11,242 nt of DNA from Actinobacteria bacterium UBA7422 (GCA_002469525.1 DKME01000090.1:1-11242); one strand, 5' to 3'. Counted from the stretch's first letter, positions 1 through 7,403 are shown. Numbers and translations: made by a program. Notes: generated by a model not told the origin, from the letters alone.

Positions 1-1
1 G

Positions 2-640
2 TGGACAGGCCATTTGAGTAAGGAGTTCGCACCAGAACTTGATCTTCTTGGAGTTGCAGCTGCTGCACCAGCGGGTGAATTGACACAGATAATTGATCAG
101 CAGTGGAACACGCTGGTGGGGTGGGTAATCGGGGCAGAAGTTATGCGGTCGTGGCCAGTTCGCTACCCCGGCCTTGCTGTCAACGAAATTCTAAGTAACC
201 CCGGTCAAAAGAATTATGATCGGTTGGCACTTGCCTGTATCAAAGACGCCGGCCTTGAGGCTGAGATACGCATGGACGCCTTCAACGAAGACTTTTTTGT
301 AGCCAACCCAGCCGATGATCCCGGTTGGTCAGAAGCATTAAAAGAACAGACTCCACCACCTCTTCCCACCGATATGCCATTGCTACTTCTGCAAGGGACG
401 GCAGACGAAGTGGTGCTGCCACAGCCAAATGCCTACCTCCAAAGAACGTGGTGCGAGGCAGGAACTCACGTTAATGCACTCTGGATGGGAGGGGTTAACC
501 ACGAACTTGCTGCAGCGATTGGTGGGCCAACGGCCGTAACTTGGTTACAACAAATTTTCGCCGGAACCTTGCCAGCATCAAACTGCAATGAACCGATTCC
601 CGTATTGCCACCTTTGCCCAGTACGGCAGAGGTGAATTAA
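2..640 (+). CDS. LIP-family secretory lipase, C-terminal part (cut by window edge)
   Basis: The frame is open from the left edge, so the gene starts outside the window and 212 residues are visible. The first residues (WTGHLSKEFAPELDLLGVA) resemble the segment just after the nucleophile elbow in secretory lipases of the LIP family (alpha/beta hydrolase fold); the GxSxG serine itself should lie upstream and is not seen. The other two catalytic positions are visible: an acidic residue in LLLQGTADEVV (about residues 128-138) and a histidine in GGVNHELAA (about 164-172). Such enzymes are usually exported and hydrolyse triglycerides or other acyl esters. A TTG at 14 could be misread as a start but lies inside conserved sequence. 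The gene ends on TAA at 638-640, overlapping the stop of the opposing MaoC gene. The family assignment is fairly secure; the substrate is unknown. Confidence 0.8.
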   Translation, partial: WTGHLSKEFAPELDLLGVAAAAPAGELTQIIDQQWNTLVGWVIGAEVMRSWPVRYPGLAVNEILSNPGQKNYDRLALACIKDAGLEAEIRMDAFNEDFFVANPADDPGWSEALKEQTPPPLPTDMPLLLLQGTADEVVLPQPNAYLQRTWCEAGTHVNALWMGGVNHELAAAIGGPTAVTWLQQIFAGTLPASNCNEPIPVLPPLPSTAEVN

Positions 641-1167
641 TCGGTTGTCAGTGGGCCGTTTTTAGCTTGAGGAAAATAGTCCTGACCAATACCGGAACTC
701 CGCTTGGGGACCATTACAGAACGAAACCACGACACTATTTCGTCGCCATCTTGGTTCAGTCCTCGGGTTTTCATCCGGATAATTCCCATTTCAGGCCTTG
801 ATCCGCTCTCGCGTTTTTCCAGACACACACTTTCCGCATAAATCGTATCCCCGATATAGACCGGGTAAGTCAACTTGATGTCGGTCCAGCCTAAGTTGGC
901 CACCGCATTTTGGCTCATGTCTATTACAGACAGTCCAAGAACGAGTGCAACGGTTAAACCCGAGTTGACAATTATGCGACCCTGCGTAATTGGATTGCTC
1001 TGCGCTAAATGCGCATTAAAGTGGTTTTGATTCGTGTTGCACGTGAGCAGAGTGAACCAAGTTGAATCAGCTTCAGAGATTGTGCGGCCGAATGGGTGCT
1101 GGTAAGTAGTGCCTGCATCAAAGTCTTCAAAGAAACGACCGAGTTGAGCCGGAACAACGTCATTCAC
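637..1167 (-). CDS. MaoC-family hydratase/dehydratase
   Basis: The 176-residue protein has the single hot-dog-fold organisation of MaoC-like enoyl-CoA hydratases. Recognisable blocks are GRFFEDFDAG at 10-19, the EAD..WFTLL segment at 32-41, VNSGLTVALVLGLS at 67-80, SQNAVANLGW at 85-94, VYIGDTIYAES at 103-113 and a TRGLNQDG strand at 134-141. In the hydratase-2 motif the usual catalytic Asp position holds Asn44 (CNTNQNHFNAH), while His49 is kept. I recall the Asn as common in this actinobacterial subgroup, but that needs an alignment. Expected substrates are acyl-CoA or acyl-ACP thioesters in the cytoplasm. Translation starts at GTG (1165-1167), with a weak AGGTAA upstream, 21 bp after the DUF3040 stop, so the two genes are probably co-transcribed. 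Its stop shares TTAA with the convergent lipase gene, and no terminator fits between them. Confidence 0.85.
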   Translation of the reverse strand: MNDVVPAQLGRFFEDFDAGTTYQHPFGRTISEADSTWFTLLTCNTNQNHFNAHLAQSNPITQGRIIVNSGLTVALVLGLSVIDMSQNAVANLGWTDIKLTYPVYIGDTIYAESVCLEKRESGSRPEMGIIRMKTRGLNQDGDEIVSWFRSVMVPKRSSGIGQDYFPQAKNGPLTTD

Positions 1168-1188
1168 GATTAAAAGTTACCTGATTTC

Positions 1189-1590
1189 TTATTGTTCGCC
1201 ATCGGTGCGTTTACGCCACCGATCTTCCATTTTGTTCATAAAGCCTGCGTTTTTAGGAGCCTTCTGAGCCTTAGCGCGGAAAGCTTGAACATCTGGGTCA
1301 ACTTCGGGGTCTTCAACCGCTACGCCACCACCACTGGTGAATGCTGAATAGGTAAGAACCGCCCCAACGAGCATTACCACGAATCCCGCAACCCCAACCG
1401 CAGGGCTTGTTGCAACTCCAAGAACGAGCAGTCCCAGGCCAGCGAGAACCGCGAGAACACCAAGTGCGGCTCGCTTACGTGCGGCACCGGTCCCAGCGGT
1501 ACGTATGTTTGAGGCAAACTTGGGGTCGTCAGCGTACAAAGCCTGTTCCATTTGCTCAAGCAATTTCTGCTCGTGCTCTGACAGTGCCAT
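1189..1590 (-). CDS. DUF3040 two-helix membrane protein
   Basis: The 133-residue protein begins MALSEHEQKLLEQMEQAL, the hallmark N-terminus of DUF3040 proteins, found across Actinomycetota and often encoded near dinB, mraZ or cell-wall genes. Residues 1-40 are a charged amphipathic segment ending in ARKR. Two hydrophobic helices follow at about 41-60 and 64-83, then a polar, basic tail (VDPDVQAFRAKAQKAPKN) that probably faces the cytoplasm. The start ATG at 1588-1590 is preferred over an in-frame ATG at 1678-1680. It has a strong ribosome-binding site (CCGGAGGAAAGGGG) just upstream, and the conserved N-terminus begins there. Function is unknown; a membrane-envelope role is only inferred from typical neighbours. 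It lies 177 bp downstream of dinB on the same strand and probably has its own promoter. Confidence 0.9.
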   Translation of the reverse strand: MALSEHEQKLLEQMEQALYADDPKFASNIRTAGTGAARKRAALGVLAVLAGLGLLVLGVATSPAVGVAGFVVMLVGAVLTYSAFTSGGGVAVEDPEVDPDVQAFRAKAQKAPKNAGFMNKMEDRWRKRTDGEQ

Positions 1591-1647
1591 GCTGGTCCCC
1601 TTTCCTCCGGGTACGTTCAATGACGCAATTAATTCTTGCCTGAGATA

Positions 1648-1675
1648 AGGATATGACGAATCCCGCGACAAGCAA
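1648..1675 (-). promoter_or_regulatory. Candidate promoter for DUF3040-MaoC pair
   Basis: On the minus strand a TTGCTT (1670-1675) is followed after 16 bp by TATCCT (1648-1653), a fair match to housekeeping sigma-factor elements about 58 bp before the DUF3040 ATG. Between this and dinB lies a small hairpin (CAAACC, 5-nt loop, GGTTTG; 1708-1724) that might weakly terminate dinB transcription, though no U-tract follows. Both calls are by eye. Confidence 0.3.
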
Positions 1676-1767
1676 CCCATCGCCCCTCATTCCGTCAATT
1701 TTGTTACCAAACCGGACAGGTTTGCTGTCAGCGCTTCACAGTCGACGAACAAATGGCCCCTTGGCAC

Positions 1768-3009
1768 TTATAACTCCTCCGGAGGAGTAGCAGGAACACC
1801 GTTAACGGTCCGTCCCGGGCGCACCGCGTCAGGTCCGAACTTGTCACGCAGCGTGTCAATGGCGAGTTCAGCGTCACGGCGACCGTGCTCTGGCTCACCA
1901 AAAAGTAGTTGATCAGGTGCCTCGTGGGTGCCAATGAGCCCGTCAACTTTCACCCCGACCAGCCGAATTCTCACTCGTTGTAGCCCAAGTGATTCATATA
2001 ACTTCCACACCGTGGCATAAATCTCGTGCGCAAGATCTGTATGCGCGCCAGTTTTCGAGCGAGTGATGGTGGTGAAATCTGCGAAACGTAATTTCAATGT
2101 CACCGTTTTGCCTTTGTAGCCCGCCCTGCGCAACCGTGCAGCGACCTTGTCAGAGAGTGCCGTGAGTTCGGCGCGAATAACTGCCGGGTCATCAACGTCT
2201 TGACTGAAAGTGTGTTCGTTACTGACACTCTTTTCGACTTCATGTGGCACAACGGACCGAGGGTCTCGCCCCCATGAAAGTTCGTGCAGGTGCGCGCCAC
2301 TTTGGCCAAGCGCCCGAGTCAACGTGCCAGCTGGGGTATTGGCAATGTCAGCAACACTCTGCAACCCAAGACGCATGAGCGCCTCTTCCGTTTTCTCACC
2401 TACTCCCCACAGTGCACTAATGGGTAGTGGATGCAAAAAGTCAATTACCCGATCAGCGGGGATTAGTAGAAGACCGTCTGGCTTTGCCCGTGTCGAAGCC
2501 AGTTTGGCTACAAACTTTGTACTGGCAACTCCAACCGAACAGGTTATTCCTTGCTCGTCTGCGACACGGGCCCGAATTAGTTCGGCGATCGTGAGTGGAT
2601 TGGAAAGCCTGCGAATCGCCCCAGAGACATCAAGGAATGCCTCGTCGAGGCTTAACGGTTCAACAAGTGGGGTAATCGATTCAAAGAGCGCCATCACGTT
2701 TCGGCTGACCTCTGAATATTTTTCATGGTGTGGAGTGAGAAATGTTGCTTCGGGCGCGATTCGTCGGGCTCGTGAGATTGGCATCGCTGAATGCACACCT
2801 AGGGCGCGGGCTTCGTAGGTGGCGGTCAGAACAACCCCGCGATTTCCCTGGGCGGCTATAACTACCGGGGTCCCTTTAAGTTCTGGGTAGTCGCGTAGTT
2901 CAACTGCTGCATAAAAAGCGTCCATATCAATGTGCAAAATATTGCAGCCCGCGTCGTTGGAGCCAAAGTCCAACTTTCCGGTTTGGCGGCGCACTTGACT
3001 CCTACTCAT
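1768..3009 (-). CDS. dinB: DNA polymerase IV (Y-family translesion polymerase)
   Basis: The 413-residue protein is a complete Y-family polymerase. The palm begins NILHIDMDAFYAAVE with metal ligand Asp28 and the steric-gate position filled by Tyr33 (Phe13 in E. coli DinB). The second acidic pair is Asp122-Glu123 in PLSLDEAFLDV. The thumb with helix-hairpin-helix sequence is at about 195-240 (LWGVGEKTEEALMRLG), and the little-finger domain follows (about 260-360). A clamp-binding motif QLLF is at 367-370. Catalytic residues are intact, so it is a true polymerase rather than an ImuB-type inactive homologue. The role is error-prone bypass of damaged template. The start ATG (3007-3009) has GAGGAG 5 bp upstream and lies 43 bp after the dnaE stop, implying co-transcription from the LexA-controlled promoter. 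A perfect 16-bp palindrome (ACTCCTCCGGAGGAGT, 1773-1788) lies in its last codons. Confidence 0.95.
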   Translation of the reverse strand: MSRSQVRRQTGKLDFGSNDAGCNILHIDMDAFYAAVELRDYPELKGTPVVIAAQGNRGVVLTATYEARALGVHSAMPISRARRIAPEATFLTPHHEKYSEVSRNVMALFESITPLVEPLSLDEAFLDVSGAIRRLSNPLTIAELIRARVADEQGITCSVGVASTKFVAKLASTRAKPDGLLLIPADRVIDFLHPLPISALWGVGEKTEEALMRLGLQSVADIANTPAGTLTRALGQSGAHLHELSWGRDPRSVVPHEVEKSVSNEHTFSQDVDDPAVIRAELTALSDKVAARLRRAGYKGKTVTLKLRFADFTTITRSKTGAHTDLAHEIYATVWKLYESLGLQRVRIRLVGVKVDGLIGTHEAPDQLLFGEPEHGRRDAELAIDTLRDKFGPDAVRPGRTVNGVPATPPEEL

Positions 3010-3052
3010 GTGCGCTCCTCAATTATTACCGAATAAATCACGACTAATGGTT

Positions 3053-6000
3053 TCACCATCCGGGCGTCCCTGGGCTTCTGTGCCACAACTTACTTGGCGG
3101 GGTCGCAACCGGGGTCTTAATGTCCGTGTAGGGCGACTGCTTAAACCCACTGGCATGAATCAAGGCGATTCGCTTACGCGGCGAATTCCCCTCTGGAAGT
3201 GGGTGTGCACGAACTAACTCGTTGACAGCATCTGTTCCCCCTTGTCGCCACAACCGTTGAACACTGCCCAATTCCCAGCAACCTGTTGCGCGAATTGATA
3301 CTCCGCGCGGACCTGTTCGGCGGGTTTCACCACGCACTAAAAGAATCCATGAATTGAAAAGATCGTGGGCATAGGGTCCCTGGGCGTCTTCGAAAAAGGT
3401 TGCGTCAACCGGACCTGTTGAATCATCCAAGGTGAGAAACACCACCCGTTTACCACTGCGAACCGGTGGCATTTGGGTTGCAACTTTGACTCCGGCAATA
3501 AAAATTGTTTCCTTTGACCGGGCTCTCAGAAGGTCGCGTGACTTAACAATTTTGAGTCCATGTACAACATCGGCATAAAAATCCATGACATGGCCGCTAA
3601 CGTCAAGACCTAAAACTTCCAGCTCAGACTTCACCCGCTCCCCACTCGTCATTTCTGGTAACCCCGATGCAACAACACCACTGTCGCTCTTTGCGACATC
3701 GAACTCAGTGACATCAAATTCTGTGACATCAAAACTAAGTTGAGTTGTTGCCGTACCCTTTATTTTTTTGCCACGGTTGCGATCAAGGTCAGCGATCTGC
3801 AGGAGCAGGTCTCGCCTGGTGATTTCGCCACGTGCCTTTCTGGATGTGAAACCATAAAGACTGTCAAAGGCTCCAGCAACAACCAAATTTTCAGCAACGG
3901 GACGTGATGGTCTAGCGCGAAGCCAAAGATCAGAGAGAGATGAAAATGGTTGGCCTGCAACGAGGCGTTCAATCTCTGCTTCTGAAATTTCTTTCAGATC
4001 GGTAAACGAAACTCGAACACCAAAAGTTGAATCAGATAACTGCTCAAGGTGAAACATGCTATTTGACGAGTTCACATCGAGACCCAAAATAGTGACACCA
4101 AAATTTCTGGCGTCGTCAAGGATCAACCGCTTGGGGTACATGCCGGGGTCGTGGGTCAATAGCCCGCAATAAAAGGCTGCCGCGTGGTGGGTTTTTAACC
4201 AAGCGGATTGGTAGGTTGGTAACGCAAAAGCTGCTGCGTGTGCTTTACAGAAACCAAATGAGGCAAACGCCCGCAAGATCTCCCAGACTCGATCAATATG
4301 GTCGATGTCGTATCCACGCGCTAATGCCGCAGGGTAAAACCAGACTCGCACGTCGTCCTGGCCTTGTGGGGATCCCATGGATCTGCGCGACTCGTCTGCT
4401 TCTGCGAGTGAACAACCGGTAAACACACTAAAAATCTGCAAAACCTGTTCGTGAAAAACAACAACCCCGTACGTCTGCGTCAAAGCAGGGGCCAGATCAG
4501 GGTGTGGGAAAACTGGAGCATTCCACCCTTGCCGAGCCCGCAAAAAAGGTGTGATCATGTCTGACTTCACCGGACCTGGACGGAATAAGGAGATGTCGAT
4601 GATCAGATCGCCGAAAGTTTCCGGGGCGAACTTTCCAACCAGCTCACGTTGACCAGGTGATTCAATTTGAAAGCACCCCAAGGTCCGTGTCGACTGGATC
4701 AACTCAAATGTTTTTTTGTCGTCAAGTGTGGTGTTGTCAATTACCGGACGCTCCCCGGTAACTCGCTCTGCTTCGTTGAGGGCATGGGCCATTGCCGACT
4801 GCATGCGAACACCCAGTACGTCAAGCTTGAGTAGCCCCATGTGTTCAACATCGTCCTTATCAAAATGAGACATGGGAAACCCGGCTGCACTGCTTTCAAC
4901 AGGAGTTCGATCAAGCAAGGTCAAGTCCGAGAGCACAACCCCACACGGGTGCATTGCGATATGCCGAGGGAGTCCATCAATTGCTTCAACCAAATTAAGG
5001 AAGTTATCGATTTTTCCTGTTGCCGCCAACTTGCCAAATGATGAGCGCCTAAGTTCTGGTAGATCAACCAATGCAGACTTAACATTACGGGCGCGAATAT
5101 GGGGAAATGCTTTAGCGAACGCGTCAATGTCTGAGGTTGGCAACCCAAATGCCAAACCAACATCGCGGATTGCTGAACGGGCTTTGTAGGTCTCCATCAT
5201 GGAAACGGTGGCAATACGTTCGGTTCCAAATTTGTCAAAGATCCACTGGTAAATATCCAGTCGACGTTCGGATTCAACGTCAATATCGATGTCGGGCAGC
5301 ACCCGGCGAAGGGGTGAAAGAAATCTTTCCATGAGCAAGCTTTGTGCAATTGGGTCCACTCCTGAAATACCCAACAAATAGTTGACCAGACTTCCCGCGC
5401 CCGAGCCTCGCGCGGCAACACGAACCCCGTTCTCTTTGATCATGTCAACAACGTGAGCGACGGTAAGGAAGTAGCCCGAGAAACCCAACTGAGTGATAGT
5501 CCGCATTTCGGTGTCAAGTCTGTGCGTAGCTACAGAACGGTCCTGCGGGTTGGAGTAACACTGCGGTAATTGATCTTCGCAGCGGCGCAGCAGAATATGG
5601 TTGGCTTCACGCTCAGGTTCGGCCACCGGACGATTCACAAGAACGTCAAGTTCAGGAACAAATACGTCTCCCAAGCCAAGGTCACGCGCAGGGTCTAATG
5701 CGCAATATTCCGCTAAGTGTTGGGTATCACGCAATAATTTATGTACGTCACGCTCACCGGCCTGCTGACAAATTTCTTGGGCAACGTGATGCATCTGTTC
5801 TGCACTTTTTAGAAACCCTTCCGGGCTGTTCCCTACTATGTGACGTGAGTCCAATGGAACTAGAAGGCGAGCAGAGTCAAGTAGGTCAGCAACTCTGCCT
5901 TGCTCTGTACTGAGATAACGAACAGCATTTGTCAGAACAACGGGTAGTGTCACCTCACGCGACCAAGACAGTAACCGAGCAGCCTTCGCTGTTGATAGAC

Positions 6001-6589
6001 CCAACTTTGATTTTTCCAAATGCGAACTAATCGCAAAACCAAGATAGCGATCAAAGATTGCTCGCCAGGGGCGAATAAGTGCGTCAGCGTGGTGTGACTT
6101 TCCGTTAAGTAGCGCGCGGCCAACTTCTGACTCAGCAGTGAGTAGCGCCACTATGCCTACGTGGTGTTGGGACAAGGCGTTCCAAGAAAGAACTGGGTCA
6201 CCGCGCTGCTCGTGCGCTGCCGAAACTAGCCGACATAGTGATGCCCAACCTTGAGCCCCTGTTGCCAACAGAATTACCCGAGGCCGAGTTTCGTCGACCC
6301 ACTGACCGCCGTGTGCGGGAGTTCTGCGGGCACCACTTCCAGTTATAACTTGGGCTTCGGTGTACTCAACAGCGAGATCGACTCCAAGTACTGGAGCGAT
6401 TCCATTACGCATACAAGCTCGAGCCCACTGAACCGCACCGTAGAGTCCATTGCGGTCGGTGAGACCAATAACTTTCTGCCCCAACGCGGCTGCATGGTCC
6501 ACGAGTGCATCAGGTCTGGACACCCCGTACTGAAGTGAATAGCTCGATGCAACTTGTAAGTGGGCAAACGAATCTGGTGAAACCCCCAT
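3053..6589 (-). CDS. dnaE2: DnaE-type DNA polymerase III alpha subunit, probable error-prone (DnaE2-like)
   Basis: With the ATG at 6587-6589 the protein has 1178 residues; an alternative TTG at 6640 would add 17 but overlaps the HEPN gene and extends past the conserved N-terminus. Domains in order are a PHP-like region (about 8-240), palm (about 360-620), fingers with LFRPGP and the FGFCKAHAAAF segment (about 650-800), helix-hairpin-helix (about 880-915) and an OB fold (about 1025-1105). The catalytic aspartates are in PDIDID (432-437) and Asp590 of KLDVLG. A clamp-binding motif QLSFD is at 950-954, followed by FDVTE repeats. The PHP metal ligands are degraded: the H-x-H-x-H track reads HLQVAS (10-15) and the TDH motif reads TDR, so proofreading by PHP is unlikely. 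Its place before dinB and behind a LexA box supports a damage-induced mutagenic polymerase. It is not proven to be the DnaE2 orthologue; no replicative neighbour is visible. Confidence 0.88.
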   Translation of the reverse strand: MGVSPDSFAHLQVASSYSLQYGVSRPDALVDHAAALGQKVIGLTDRNGLYGAVQWARACMRNGIAPVLGVDLAVEYTEAQVITGSGARRTPAHGGQWVDETRPRVILLATGAQGWASLCRLVSAAHEQRGDPVLSWNALSQHHVGIVALLTAESEVGRALLNGKSHHADALIRPWRAIFDRYLGFAISSHLEKSKLGLSTAKAARLLSWSREVTLPVVLTNAVRYLSTEQGRVADLLDSARLLVPLDSRHIVGNSPEGFLKSAEQMHHVAQEICQQAGERDVHKLLRDTQHLAEYCALDPARDLGLGDVFVPELDVLVNRPVAEPEREANHILLRRCEDQLPQCYSNPQDRSVATHRLDTEMRTITQLGFSGYFLTVAHVVDMIKENGVRVAARGSGAGSLVNYLLGISGVDPIAQSLLMERFLSPLRRVLPDIDIDVESERRLDIYQWIFDKFGTERIATVSMMETYKARSAIRDVGLAFGLPTSDIDAFAKAFPHIRARNVKSALVDLPELRRSSFGKLAATGKIDNFLNLVEAIDGLPRHIAMHPCGVVLSDLTLLDRTPVESSAAGFPMSHFDKDDVEHMGLLKLDVLGVRMQSAMAHALNEAERVTGERPVIDNTTLDDKKTFELIQSTRTLGCFQIESPGQRELVGKFAPETFGDLIIDISLFRPGPVKSDMITPFLRARQGWNAPVFPHPDLAPALTQTYGVVVFHEQVLQIFSVFTGCSLAEADESRRSMGSPQGQDDVRVWFYPAALARGYDIDHIDRVWEILRAFASFGFCKAHAAAFALPTYQSAWLKTHHAAAFYCGLLTHDPGMYPKRLILDDARNFGVTILGLDVNSSNSMFHLEQLSDSTFGVRVSFTDLKEISEAEIERLVAGQPFSSLSDLWLRARPSRPVAENLVVAGAFDSLYGFTSRKARGEITRRDLLLQIADLDRNRGKKIKGTATTQLSFDVTEFDVTEFDVAKSDSGVVASGLPEMTSGERVKSELEVLGLDVSGHVMDFYADVVHGLKIVKSRDLLRARSKETIFIAGVKVATQMPPVRSGKRVVFLTLDDSTGPVDATFFEDAQGPYAHDLFNSWILLVRGETRRTGPRGVSIRATGCWELGSVQRLWRQGGTDAVNELVRAHPLPEGNSPRKRIALIHASGFKQSPYTDIKTPVATPPSKLWHRSPGTPGW
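3689..3739 (-). repeat. Tandem 15-bp repeat encoding FDVTE units in dnaE
   Basis: Three consecutive 15-bp units read on the plus strand as GACATCGAACTCAGT (3695-3709), GACATCAAATTCTGT (3710-3724) and GACATCAAAACTAAG (3725-3739, diverged). They encode FDVTE-FDVTE-FDVAK immediately after the clamp-binding motif QLSFD, in the linker between the helix-hairpin-helix and OB domains. The pattern suggests slippage duplication in a flexible linker. Confidence 0.8.
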
Positions 6590-6599
6590 GTCAGTTAAC

Positions 6600-7052
6600 T
6601 CAACCCACGCGTAGAAGCTGTGAGCGTGAATCAGAGACAAAGGTTTTTAATGGCAAACGACCTTGAACAAGTGCGTCAAGGGATGTCGCAACTTCAAAGA
6701 TAAAGCGTTGTGTGTCACGGACAAGGTCGTCTGCTTCCCGTGCGGTAACGCATGGAATACCAGCTTGCGCCGATGCCCGTTTTTGGGCACCTGCGGCAAA
6801 AAAGACTGCCCACTCACCAAATTCGGGGGCGACCTCGATTAAGACGTCCCACGCGCTGCGGATCCTGTGCCGACGTGGACCAGGTGGTACTTGAGCTCGT
6901 GCGGCAAGAATCGCCGCAGCCGCACGCAGTGCTCCAAGGTGTGCTTGTGCGTAGCGTTCATGTGGAGTGTGGGCCGCGAGCGCTTCGTGCACGCTTTCCT
7001 CAGCGCAATTTAATAGCTCTAATGCTGGGCGTCGCGTGAACTTTCCAACCAT
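6600..7052 (-). CDS. SAV_6107-family HEPN domain protein
   Basis: The 150-residue all-helical protein matches the SAV_6107 HEPN family by the block ERYAQAHLGALRAAAAILAA (about 32-51), followed by SAWDVLIEVAPEFGEWAVFFAAGA (paired in two stretches) and an EADDLVRDTQRFIFEV helix. HEPN domains bind or cleave RNA in many toxin and defence systems; here Arg33-x4-His38 has the spacing of an HEPN R-x4-6-H motif, but whether this family has RNase activity is not known to me. The start ATG (7050-7052) has AAAGGA 6 bp upstream; an in-frame TTG at 7079 lacks such a site. It is the first gene of the operon: its TGA (6600-6602) is 10 bp before the dnaE ATG, which suggests translational coupling. A perfect LexA box lies about 214 bp upstream. 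A role in the damage response is inferred only from context. Confidence 0.8.
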   Translation of the reverse strand: MVGKFTRRPALELLNCAEESVHEALAAHTPHERYAQAHLGALRAAAAILAARAQVPPGPRRHRIRSAWDVLIEVAPEFGEWAVFFAAGAQKRASAQAGIPCVTAREADDLVRDTQRFIFEVATSLDALVQGRLPLKTFVSDSRSQLLRVG

Positions 7053-7137
7053 GGCAGATCCTTTCGGGCTAATCGACAAAATGCTGGTGTCGTATCAAGA
7101 CAGGACACCCGTTTTCTCGACCCACCCGCACACGATC

Positions 7138-7176
7138 CAGTCACCGGGGCCGGGGTCGAATCGACCCCGGTGACTG
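7138..7176 (-). promoter_or_regulatory. Two-register hairpin in the leader of the SOS operon
   Basis: A perfect 12-bp stem forms between CAGTCACCGGGG (7138-7149) and CCCCGGTGACTG (7165-7176). The loop contains a second GGGG so that GGGGTCGA (7152-7159) can instead pair with TCGACCCC (7161-7168) around one base, leaving the outer CAGTCACC/GGTGACTG paired. The same CCCC thus has two partners. It lies in the predicted 5' leader of the HEPN-dnaE-dinB transcript; no U-tract follows on either strand, so it does not look like a simple intrinsic terminator. The role is unknown. Confidence 0.6.
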
Positions 7177-7257
7177 TGATCATGTGTTGGTACTACTGGT
7201 ACTAACTGACCCAACCCGCGCCTAGCCGCGAATCCGGGCCCGGGAGGCAGTTCCAAC

Positions 7258-7285
7258 AGGTTAAATCGAACACCTGTTCGAACAA
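7258..7285 (-). promoter_or_regulatory. Candidate promoter of the HEPN-dnaE-dinB operon
   Basis: On the minus strand TTGTTC (7280-7285) and TAACCT (7258-7263) are separated by 16 bp, and the LexA box covers the spacer and the end of the -35 element. LexA bound here would exclude RNA polymerase. The predicted start near 7251 gives a leader of about 200 nt. The hexamers were assigned by eye. Confidence 0.5.
7266..7281. promoter_or_regulatory. LexA binding site (SOS box)
   Basis: TCGAACACCTGTTCGA is a perfect 6-bp inverted repeat with a 4-bp spacer and equals the actinobacterial SOS-box consensus TCGAAC-N4-GTTCGA. It lies upstream of the HEPN-dnaE-dinB operon between plausible -35 and -10 elements, the standard position for LexA repression. 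The downstream translesion polymerases are classic SOS targets, so sequence and context agree. Confidence 0.88.
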
Positions 7286-7384
7286 GTCCAAAGATAGACC
7301 GGGGCACTGACATTCGTCAACCCCGGGCGATAAATCTGGATCAGATGGACAAAAATTCGATATTTTCACTCGAATTTGTCGCTG

Positions 7385-7403
7385 TTTCCCAGGAACTGGG
7401 AAA
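7385..7403. promoter_or_regulatory. 19-bp perfect inverted repeat, candidate TetR-family operator
   Basis: TTTCCCAGGAACTGGGAAA has 8-bp arms around GAA. It lies 121 bp before the TetR ATG and about 104 bp beyond the LexA box. Autoregulatory TetR-family proteins usually bind such dyads next to their own gene, but the link is inference. It could alternatively form an RNA hairpin if transcribed. Confidence 0.45.

Noticed and set aside
1591..1680. 30-residue N-terminal extension of DUF3040 from an ATG at 1680.
   Set aside because: The family N-terminus MALSEHEQ starts at 1590 with a strong ribosome-binding site.
1773..1788. 16-bp perfect palindrome at the 3' end of dinB as a terminator.
   Set aside because: It has no loop-forming spacer or U-tract and is explained by PPEEL codons.
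6590..6640. 17-residue N-terminal extension of the DnaE protein from a TTG start, overlapping the HEPN gene.
   Set aside because: There is no ribosome-binding site, the conserved domain begins after the ATG at 6589, and that ATG is 10 bp past the HEPN stop.
7150..7170. GGGGTCGAATCGACCCC as the T-arm of a tRNA.
   Set aside because: No acceptor, D or anticodon arms can be placed around it.
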